Source: Pseudomonadota bacterium (GTDB taxonomy: Bacteria > Pseudomonadota > Alphaproteobacteria > Sphingomonadales > Sphingomonadaceae). From it: a stretch of DNA of 5,342 nt. The stretch lies in NCBI GenBank assembly GCA_023427285.1, contig JAEZBH010000237.1, positions 1 through 5,342 of the forward strand, in the 5' to 3' direction. Positions 1 to 4,416 of this stretch are shown here, piece by piece. The translations under genes and the position numbers were made by a program. The notes beneath the pieces are model-generated. The model worked only from the letters and a program-made list of their open reading frames with translations. It was not told the DNA's origin and did no database searches. Every line of letters starts with the position of its first letter. The first letter of the stretch is position 1.

Positions 1-292
1 CCTGCGTTGCGGCCTCCGCCCACCAGGCGGCGGAGCTGACCTCCGCGCCGTCCAGCACGCCATAGAGGCGGTGAGGCGCGCGGGCCTCATCCTCGGGCGA
101 GGGGCGGGCGGTCAGCACCGACAAATCGCGGTATAATTGCAGCGCATCGCCATTAATGACGGTGCCCGGTGCATTTTCCGCCAGCCATAATGCCACAGCT
201 GACTTGCCGCTTGCCGTTGGTCCGGCAATAAGCACCAGCGGATTTCGGGCCAAAGGCCATCCGGCCGGTGTTTCTGGGAAAAGGTTGCTCAT
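1..292 (-). CDS. miaA: tRNA dimethylallyltransferase MiaA, 5' part (cut by window edge)
   Basis: The enzyme transfers a dimethylallyl group to N6 of adenosine 37 in tRNAs that read codons starting with U. This is the first step towards the ms2i6A modification, and it takes place in the cytoplasm. The 97 visible residues start [18 protein letters not shown]. They contain the P-loop GPTASGKS at about residues 24-31, then the family signature [20 protein letters not shown], whose Asp corresponds to the conserved catalytic Asp region. [19 protein letters not shown] follows, also typical of MiaA. The remaining two thirds lie beyond position 1. The start at 292 lacks a clear Shine-Dalgarno. An in-frame ATG at 316 (MSVATNID added) has AGGG four bases upstream and is a real alternative; it would overlap serB by 26 bases. 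The gene diverges from serB. The identification is firm; only the start is uncertain. Confidence 0.95.
   Translation of the reverse strand, partial: MSNLFPETPAGWPLARNPLVLIAGPTASGKSAVALWLAENAPGTVINGDALQLYRDLSVLTARPSPEDEARAPHRLYGVLDGAEVSSAAWWAEAATQ
132..137 (+). promoter_or_regulatory. Possible -10 element for serB inside miaA
   Basis: An exact TATAAT lies about 150 bases upstream of the serB start, within the miaA coding sequence. On the miaA strand it forces a TTA leucine codon (CAA TTA TAC), which is uncommon in such GC-rich DNA. No good -35 hexamer is visible 16-18 bases upstream (the region reads around GGTCAGC), so this is a candidate only. serB has no intergenic space in front of it, so its promoter must lie inside miaA if the gene has its own. 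Confidence 0.3.
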
Positions 293-1199
293 GTCGATGT
301 TGGTTGCCACGCTCATCGCGCCCTGGGAAGGGCCGGTTCTTAATTCTGCTATTGTGCGCCGGGCGGTAGACGCTCTGCAAGCCGCAGGCGCGCAAGTGAG
401 CGCGGAAGAGTGGCTTGAGGCGGAAAAGGCCGCTGATCTGTTCGCAAGCGGCATCAGCCGCGTTCAGGCGCGCGCCGCCGTTGAAGACGCGCTGGCCGGT
501 GAAGGCATTGACGTGATCGTGCAGGAGGCGGCCAGACGCCGCCGCAAGCTGCTGATCGCGGACATGGACTCGACCATGATCACCATCGAGTGCATCGACG
601 AGCTGGCCGATTATGCGGGCGTCAAGGAGCAGGTGGCCCGCGTGACGGAAGCGGCTATGCGCGGCGAGCTGGATTTCGAGGGCGCGCTCGATGCCCGCGT
701 CTCCCTGTTGGAAGAGCTGGAAGAAGGCGTGCTTGAGCGCTGCTATGCCGAGCGCGTGACCTTCACGCCGGGCGGCGCGGCGCTGGTGAAGACCATGGCC
801 GCCAATGGCGCGCACACGGTGTTGGTCTCCGGCGGCTTCACGTTTTTCGTTGAGCGCGTGGCGGCCAAGCTGGGCTTTGCCCAGAACAAGGCCAACGTGC
901 TCGGCATTGCCGACGGCAAGCTCACCGGCAAGGTGGATCGCCCGATCATCACCGCCAGCGTGAAGCGCGAGACGCTGATCGAGGAAGCCGCCAAGCGGGG
1001 CCTCTCCCTTGGTGAGTGCCTGGCTGTGGGCGACGGCGCGAACGACATTCCGATGATCGAGGAAGCAGGTCTGGGCGTTGCCTTCCACGCCAAGCCGAAG
1101 ACCGAAGCTGCCGCCAGCGCCTCGATTCGTTATGGCGATCTCTCTGCGCTGCTGTTCGCGCAAGGCTATCGCAAGGAAGACTGGCACGCCGCGCGGTAA
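291..1199 (+). CDS. serB: Phosphoserine phosphatase SerB
   Basis: This enzyme catalyses the last step of L-serine synthesis, hydrolysing O-phospho-L-serine to serine. It is a cytoplasmic, Mg-dependent HAD-superfamily enzyme. The 302-residue protein has an N-terminal region (about 1-80) of the degenerate ACT-like type found in alphaproteobacterial SerB, then the HAD core. Motif I is DMDST at 91-95, with nucleophile Asp91 and acid/base Asp93. Glu100 and Arg137 (in [18 protein letters not shown]) fit the substrate-binding residues of the family. Motif II is SGG at 180-182, Lys225 is a candidate motif III lysine, and GDGANDIPM at 247-255 supplies the metal-binding Asp residues. The start at 291 is chosen because AAGG lies six bases upstream and translation then begins close to the family start. 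An ATG at 297 is the alternative, and the frame is open upstream inside miaA. The start codon overlaps the divergent miaA start. A strong terminator follows 61 bases after the stop. Confidence 0.96.
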   Translation: MSMLVATLIAPWEGPVLNSAIVRRAVDALQAAGAQVSAEEWLEAEKAADLFASGISRVQARAAVEDALAGEGIDVIVQEAARRRRKLLIADMDSTMITIECIDELADYAGVKEQVARVTEAAMRGELDFEGALDARVSLLEELEEGVLERCYAERVTFTPGGAALVKTMAANGAHTVLVSGGFTFFVERVAAKLGFAQNKANVLGIADGKLTGKVDRPIITASVKRETLIEEAAKRGLSLGECLAVGDGANDIPMIEEAGLGVAFHAKPKTEAAASASIRYGDLSALLFAQGYRKEDWHAAR

Positions 1200-1220
1200 G
1201 GGGTTTTCAGGGGGATTTTT

Positions 1221-1245
1221 TGCAGAGGGTCTTGGACCCTCTGCA
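1221..1245 (+). repeat. Perfect 10-bp hairpin after serB
   Basis: TGCAGAGGGT and ACCCTCTGCA form a perfect 10-bp inverted repeat around a five-base loop (CTTGG). It is preceded by a run of six T and followed by CTCCCGATTTGTTTT. The T-rich tail comes too late for a canonical intrinsic terminator, and a better one lies just downstream. Read away from the gene it resembles the hairpin at 1382-1404, which sits beyond the converging methyltransferase gene. It may be a 3'-end stability element or a dispersed palindromic repeat. Confidence 0.6.
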
Positions 1246-1260
1246 CTCCCGATTTGTTTT

Positions 1261-1301
1261 AGGGCCGTGTCCTTGCATAGAAGGGCACGGCCCTTTTCTT
1301 T
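1261..1301 (+). terminator. Rho-independent terminator of serB
   Basis: The arms at 1261-1274 and 1281-1294 pair over 14 bp with a single G-U wobble. The outer nine pairs (AGGGCCGTG / CACGGCCCT) are perfect. The loop has six bases (GCATAG), and TTTTCTTT follows directly. On the opposite strand the stem is followed by only a short, interrupted T-run, so it should act mainly on transcripts coming from serB. Confidence 0.85.
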
Positions 1302-1322
1302 GCGGGGAATATTTGAAAGGGC

Positions 1323-1350
1323 GCGCCCGTCATCCCGCGCCCGTCATCCC
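1323..1350. repeat. 14-bp tandem duplication
   Basis: The unit GCGCCCGTCATCCC occurs twice in direct succession (1323-1336 and 1337-1350), with a GCGC remnant of a third copy after it. It lies in the convergent spacer between serB and the methyltransferase gene, outside any gene. It may be a replication-slippage duplication or the relic of a dispersed repeat. Confidence 0.75.
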
Positions 1351-1381
1351 GCGCTCGGCCCGATAAGAAAAGGGAGGTTGC

Positions 1382-1404
1382 CAGGAGGGCTCAAGACCCT
1401 CCTG
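1382..1404 (-). terminator. Hairpin beyond the methyltransferase gene, possible terminator
   Basis: CAGGAGGG (1382-1389) and CCCTCCTG (1397-1404) form a perfect 8-bp stem with a seven-base loop, 28 bases beyond the methyltransferase stop codon. On the minus strand it is followed by GCAACCTCCCTTTTCTT, so the T-run starts about ten bases after the stem, which is looser than a canonical terminator. Its layout matches the hairpin after serB: GAGGG, TCTTG, CCCTC, then CTCCC and a T-run. It may end or protect the PilZ/methyltransferase transcript. Confidence 0.45.
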
Positions 1405-1432
1405 CGAATCTAAAAATTTCCGAAACCCGACC

Positions 1433-2437
1433 CTACAGCGCGCGCTTAGCGGCGAGGATGCGGCGGTAGGTGATGTGGCCGTCGCGCAGCAGCTTGGCCC
1501 GGCGGGTCCAGAGTTCGGCTTCCTTGATCACTACGTTGACCAGCTGATTTTGTCCGGGCTGGGCCATGAGTTCGGCAACCGTTTTGTCTGCGCCCGTCCA
1601 GGTCTGATCGATGAGCGAGACATATTCGCCCGACAGGTCGTCATCGACGCGAACCTGATAACCGCAGCTCTGAAGAATGTCCCGCAGCTCTTCCACCCTA
1701 ACGAGGGTCAGGCTGCGCGGCTCGCCTGCAGCCCAGTCCTTGTAGGCCTGGTTGCCCAGCGTGTCATCGTTGGCGAGGAAATAGTCGGTGATGAGGCAAA
1801 GGCCATCCGCCTTCAGGCTTTCCTCCACCAGTTCCATCAACTGCCGCTTGTTCTCCACCAGAGACAGGAAGCTGTCGATCATCACGCGATCGTACTTGCG
1901 CTCGAACGGCTGGGGGGAGGAGAGGTCAAGGTAGGTAAGCGGGGCTTTCTTGGCCATGCCCGCCATGGCCGAAAGCTCGCTGCCTGCGGCCACCAGAGAC
2001 GTGGAGGTCTCATAGCCCGTCACCCAGACGCCGAAGGCTTCGGCCAGCGTGCGGGCCGGACCGCCAAGACCTGCGCCAAGGTGCATCATGCTCATCTCGG
2101 GCGTGAGCGTCAGCAGCTTTGAAATGGCTATCACATGCTCCGGTCCGCCCGGACCGCAGAAACCGCGCCCCCAGATCAGCTGGGCAACATCGATGCGGTT
2201 GTCATCCCACGGATCGATCGGCAAATCCGGTTTCGGCTCGCCCGTGGTCTCTCCCTGCAACGGCGTGATGATCGGGGCCTCGGGTTCTTTGGCCTCGGGC
2301 TTGGCGGCTGGCTTGCTGACGGGCGCGGCGGGGCTGTTTTTCAGCTTCAGCCGTGCCAGTTCTTCAGCATCATAGCCTTCCCACCATGCTTTCAGGCGCA
2401 AGGAGAGCGGGATCTTCACGGGTTTACGAGGAGCCAT
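1433..2437 (-). CDS. Class I SAM-dependent methyltransferase, substrate unknown
   Basis: The 334-residue protein has a basic N-terminus, a linker rich in Pro, Ala, Lys and Glu (about 35-75), and then a Rossmann-type methyltransferase core. Motif I is MMHLGAGLGGPART at 117-130. Strand 2 ends in the acidic residue expected to bind the SAM ribose (VTGYE, Glu143). A post-motif strand reads YDRVMIDSFLSLVEN (182-196), and LKADGLCLITDYF (208-220) fits the strand-5 region. The GxGxGGPxR pattern resembles small-molecule C-, N- or O-methyltransferases such as the UbiE or glycine/sarcosine methylase groups. This does not fix the substrate, and the long linker is not typical of those enzymes. The start at 2437 has only a weak CAGG seven bases upstream, overlapping the end of the PilZ gene, which suggests translational coupling. 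It is probably co-transcribed with the PilZ gene 12 bases upstream. No signal peptide or membrane segment is seen, so it is probably cytoplasmic. Confidence 0.85.
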   Translation of the reverse strand: MAPRKPVKIPLSLRLKAWWEGYDAEELARLKLKNSPAAPVSKPAAKPEAKEPEAPIITPLQGETTGEPKPDLPIDPWDDNRIDVAQLIWGRGFCGPGGPEHVIAISKLLTLTPEMSMMHLGAGLGGPARTLAEAFGVWVTGYETSTSLVAAGSELSAMAGMAKKAPLTYLDLSSPQPFERKYDRVMIDSFLSLVENKRQLMELVEESLKADGLCLITDYFLANDDTLGNQAYKDWAAGEPRSLTLVRVEELRDILQSCGYQVRVDDDLSGEYVSLIDQTWTGADKTVAELMAQPGQNQLVNVVIKEAELWTRRAKLLRDGHITYRRILAAKRAL

Positions 2438-2449
2438 GCCTATGCCTGA

Positions 2450-2809
2450 TCAATCTGCGGTTTGAAGCGAGGGGGTGACGGTTTGGCTCTGTTTCGGGCC
2501 ATTTATATCAGAACTGATGACCTGAAGGGCAAAAACCACGTTGGCCTCACCGGGCGTAAAGGCAAGACTTACGCCGTCTTCCGTCCGGCGAACAACCACG
2601 CCCTCAAGGCTTCCTGCCGTCGGGTGCTCCAGACGCAGCCGGGTGCCCTGCGCCGGACCGCGCCGCATCTCCACAAAAGCGCCGGCAGCGGAGATGTCCC
2701 GCAGGCGTCCGTGCACCATGCCGCCGGGTGTATGGAGCGCACAGGCGCTGCGCACCCAATACCGGGGGGCGGTGCGTCGATTCGCGGCCTGAACGTCTAA
2801 AACCTGCAT
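2450..2809 (-). CDS. PilZ-domain protein, candidate cyclic-di-GMP receptor
   Basis: This 119-residue protein consists of little more than one PilZ domain. The two cyclic-di-GMP-binding motifs are both recognisable: RxxxR at residues 12-16 (in NRRTAPR) and DxSxxG at 38-43 (DISAAG, followed by AFVEM). The later segment LEGVVVRRTEDGVSLAFT (68-85) matches the closing strands of the barrel. A tail of about 35 residues follows that I do not recognise. Because both motifs are intact, cyclic-di-GMP binding is likely, but no output domain is fused to it. The start at 2809 has AGGG (minus strand) eight bases upstream. The methyltransferase gene follows after 12 bases, so the two are probably one operon read from the 2810-3000 region. 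PilZ singletons may regulate motility, exopolysaccharide or pilus functions, and nothing here says which. Confidence 0.85.
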   Translation of the reverse strand: MQVLDVQAANRRTAPRYWVRSACALHTPGGMVHGRLRDISAAGAFVEMRRGPAQGTRLRLEHPTAGSLEGVVVRRTEDGVSLAFTPGEANVVFALQVISSDINGPKQSQTVTPSLQTAD

Positions 2810-2843
2810 CTTTATTGCCCTGGAGACGGTTTGAATTTGACCT

Positions 2844-2856
2844 AGTCCATTGGACT
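2844..2856. promoter_or_regulatory. 13-bp palindrome upstream of the PilZ gene
   Basis: AGTCCA and TGGACT flank a single central T, giving a perfect 6-1-6 dyad 35 bases upstream of the PilZ start. A further TGGACT half-site lies at 2982-2987. Position and symmetry suit an operator for the PilZ operon. No regulator can be named, and the surrounding AT-richer DNA shows no convincing -35/-10 pair. Confidence 0.35.
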
Positions 2857-2999
2857 TATAGCCAACAATTCATTAACGACACTTAAATACAGCGTATTAG
2901 ATGGGGTCCGGATCAGTATCAAGGTCATGACTTCGCATGGGAATTGCGCTGTCACGTCACGTCTTGCACAAATGTGACTGCTGGACTAACCATTACAGA

Positions 3000-3128
3000 T
3001 CACGGGCAACGGGGGGCTCGTGACCGTGGCTTCGGTTGAGCGCTTCTCGAAGCGCTCCCGAAGTCACGTTACTTTTCCGGATCAGTTTTTTCGGCCCGGT
3101 TTTCGCGCGTTTAAAAGCGCGCATTTTT
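3000..3128 (+). ncRNA. Candidate structured RNA (small RNA or leader) ending in a terminator
   Basis: Three successive stems are visible. The first pairs 3000-3007 with 3016-3023 (TCACGGGC / GCTCGTGA, one G-U). The second is long: 3025-3035 pairs with 3058-3068 (11 bp, one G-U), and after a two-base bulge GAGCGCTT / AAGCGCTC closes a CTCG tetraloop (3038-3057). The third is GCGCG / CGCGC (3105-3122), followed by ATTTTT, which resembles an intrinsic terminator on the plus strand. A possible -35 (TTGCAC, 2964-2969) lies upstream, but the matching -10 is poor. I recognise no known RNA family. It could instead be part of the leader of the parA operon, or DNA-level palindromes bound by proteins. 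Confidence 0.35.
3105..3128 (+). terminator. Terminator-like hairpin before the parA-type gene
   Basis: GCGCG (3105-3109) pairs with CGCGC (3118-3122), with additional T-A and G-U pairs possible inside the loop TTTAAAAG. ATTTTT follows at once. Only the plus strand has the T-tract after the stem. It would end a transcript starting upstream in the intergenic region, either a small RNA or a prematurely ended parA leader. Confidence 0.4.
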
Positions 3129-3235
3129 CCCGCTTTTACAGTCCGAACGATCGTTTCTGCGCCAGCGCATGAGCCTCTGGCGGGCCGCATCGCAAGGCGA
3201 GGCGGTAACATCTTATTAAAACTCTGATTCTCATA

Positions 3236-3257
3236 GTTGAGGTTCGACAGCCTCAAC
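3236..3257. promoter_or_regulatory. Inverted repeat just before the parA ribosome binding site
   Basis: GTTGAGG and CCTCAAC form a perfect 7-bp inverted repeat around TTCGACAG. It ends three bases before the strong Shine-Dalgarno GGAGG (3261-3265), with the ATG at 3274. It could be an operator bound by the ribbon-helix-helix-like protein of the same operon, since many partition partners autoregulate from such sites. It could equally be an mRNA hairpin that tunes translation. No second copy was seen in the window. Confidence 0.45.
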
Positions 3258-3273
3258 ATGGGAGGAGAGATTC

Positions 3274-3987
3274 ATGCGGGTTATCGCATTTACATCTCAG
3301 AAGGGCGGCTCGGGCAAGACGACGCTCAGCGGTCACATCGCCGTGGAAGCCGAGCGCAACGGTGCCGGGCCGGTGGTCATGATGGACATCGATCCGCAGG
3401 GTTCTCTGGCGGACTGGTGGAACGAGCGCGATGCGCCGACTCCGGCGTTTGCCCAAACCAGCGTCAGCCGTTTGGCTGCTGATCTGGAAGACTTGCGCAA
3501 CCGCGGCTTCAAGCTGGCGGTCATCGACACGCCCCCGGCAATCACGCTGGCGATTCAAACGGTCGTCAACGTGGCCGATCTGGTCGTCATTCCGACGCGC
3601 CCGAGCCCGCACGATCTGCGCGCCGCAGGTGCAACGGTTGATCTGGTGGAGCGCTCCGGCAAGCCGCTGGTGTTCGTGGTCAACGCCGCAACCGCCCGCG
3701 CCAAGATCAGCTTCGAGGCCGCCGTCGCGCTCTCGCAGCATGGCACGGTTGCGCCGGTCATGGTTCACAACCGCACCGATTTTGCCTCAAGCATGATCGA
3801 TGGCCGGACCGTGATGGAAACCGATCCGAACGGCAAGTCCGCCAAGGAAATCGAGTTGCTGTGGGGGTATCTGGCCGACCGGCTGGAGAAGAACTTCCGC
3901 CGCACCGTATTCCAGCCCCGCCAGGCCCTTCCGGCTCAGGTGGTTGCACCCAAGGGTGGTTTTGGCCGCAAGGCCGTTGGCGCCTGA
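3274..3987 (+). CDS. Small ParA/MinD-type ATPase (partition or positioning)
   Basis: This is a 237-residue ATPase of the ParA/MinD family, a dimerising ATP switch that positions DNA or other cargo. The deviant Walker A motif is KGGSGKTT at 10-17, with signature Lys10 and Lys15. Walker A' is DIDPQGSLADWW at 38-49, with Asp40. Walker B is LAVIDTPP at 81-88, with Asp85. IPTRPSPHDLRAAG (106-119) is the usual segment after it. There is no N-terminal helix-turn-helix domain, so it belongs with short, type Ib-like or orphan ParAs rather than long plasmid or chromosomal Soj forms. No C-terminal amphipathic membrane-targeting helix of MinD type is evident; the tail from about 213 is basic and probably flexible. 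GGAGG eight bases before the ATG fixes the start. The next gene follows after 17 bases. It is not beside a parB or chromosome-origin locus here, so cargo other than the chromosome is possible. Confidence 0.93.
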   Translation: MRVIAFTSQKGGSGKTTLSGHIAVEAERNGAGPVVMMDIDPQGSLADWWNERDAPTPAFAQTSVSRLAADLEDLRNRGFKLAVIDTPPAITLAIQTVVNVADLVVIPTRPSPHDLRAAGATVDLVERSGKPLVFVVNAATARAKISFEAAVALSQHGTVAPVMVHNRTDFASSMIDGRTVMETDPNGKSAKEIELLWGYLADRLEKNFRRTVFQPRQALPAQVVAPKGGFGRKAVGA

Positions 3988-4004
3988 CAAAGGGGAGACG
4001 AGCT

Positions 4005-4406
4005 ATGTTGGACCCCAAGCCTGCTGCTTCCCTGATGGGGAGCCTGTTGGTCCGCAAGGGTGAAGCCCGTCCGGCCATGACCCCCGATCTGGTGATGGAT
4101 CAGGAGGACGGCGCGTCCCAGCGTCGGGTGATCACGCTGCCGCGTCCGCAGCACAGCCCCGCCATCATCGAGGTGAAACCACAGGACAATGCCCCGTCAC
4201 AGACGGCCGCAAAGTCCAAGCCGGTGCGCGGCCAGCGTCGTATCGCCTTCACCTTCCGTCTTGATCCGGAGCGGCATTTGAACCTGCGGGTTGTCTCCAT
4301 CTTCCGCCGCACCTCGGCGCAGAAGGTTCTGGAGGAAGCGCTGGACCGTTATCTGGAAGTGGCAATGGCGGAAGATCCGTCCTCCCAGCGGCCTCTGGCG
4401 GTCTGA
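4005..4406 (+). CDS. Ribbon-helix-helix-like partner protein of the ParA-type ATPase
   Basis: I assign this 133-residue protein from its layout, not from a known name. The first 75 residues are polar and proline-rich, probably disordered, and carry a compact hydrophobic/basic motif, SLLVRKGEARPAM (13-25). The C-terminal part fits a ribbon-helix-helix fold: strand RIAFTFRLD (79-87), helix from PERHLNLRVVSIFRR (88-102), turn RTS, and helix AQKVLEEALDRYLEV (105-119). Small DNA-binding partners of short ParAs, such as ParG, share this plan: a flexible N-terminus that touches the ATPase and a C-terminal RHH dimer that binds DNA. An excellent Shine-Dalgarno, AGGGGAG (3991-3997), seven bases before the ATG selects this start although the frame is open upstream into parA. 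It may bind the dyads upstream of parA, or serve as a cargo adaptor. Function is inferred. Confidence 0.8.
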   Translation: MLDPKPAASLMGSLLVRKGEARPAMTPDLVMDQEDGASQRRVITLPRPQHSPAIIEVKPQDNAPSQTAAKSKPVRGQRRIAFTFRLDPERHLNLRVVSIFRRTSAQKVLEEALDRYLEVAMAEDPSSQRPLAV

Positions 4407-4416
4407 GGGCATGGAC

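Larger units (their letters stand above)
2810..3273. other. Divergent intergenic region rich in dyads
   Basis: This 464-base gap lies between the divergently read PilZ gene and the parA-type gene and must hold the promoters of both operons. It is less GC-rich on the PilZ side. It contains palindromes at 2844-2856, 3146-3155 (AACGATCGTT, perfect) and 3158-3169 (TGCGC-CA-GCGCA). GTCACG words occur at 2951, 2956 and 3063, with related GTGAC words at 2974 and 3020. An 11-bp direct repeat, TCCGGATCAGT, lies at 2907-2917 and 3076-3086. Two GANTC sites (3226-3230 and 3269-3273) sit just before the parA start. A minus-strand open frame at 2993-3259 shows no recognisable domain and runs through the hairpins, so I do not call it. 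No good sigma-70 promoter could be picked by eye. Confidence 0.6.

Noticed and set aside
153..1187. Long open frame on the minus strand opposite serB
   Set aside because: It is a shadow of serB, which has all the catalytic motifs. Its N-terminal coding sense is absent, and GC-rich codon bias keeps antisense frames open.
1016..1413. Two plus-strand open frames running from serB into the terminator region
   Set aside because: They overlap serB in other frames, cross the terminator and hairpins, and have no ribosome binding site or domain.
2873..2886. Possible CtrA site, TTAA-N6-TTAA, with CTAACCAT at 2986-2993
   Set aside because: The CtrA consensus needs a seven-base spacer. Here it is six, and the second is a half-site with one mismatch. 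Too weak to call.
3000..3128. Known structured RNA (6S RNA, SRP RNA, tmRNA, riboswitch)
   Set aside because: None of their conserved core sequences is visible. It is kept only as an unassigned candidate.
2993..3259. 88-residue minus-strand open frame in the intergenic region
   Set aside because: It has no recognisable domain and composition unlike the neighbours. It runs straight through the hairpins and palindromes.
3274..3987. CpaE/TadZ identity for the ParA-type ATPase, given the TadD-like TPR neighbour
   Set aside because: CpaE/TadZ proteins carry an N-terminal receiver-like domain and often a changed Walker A. This protein is short with an intact deviant Walker A, and no other tad genes are in the window.
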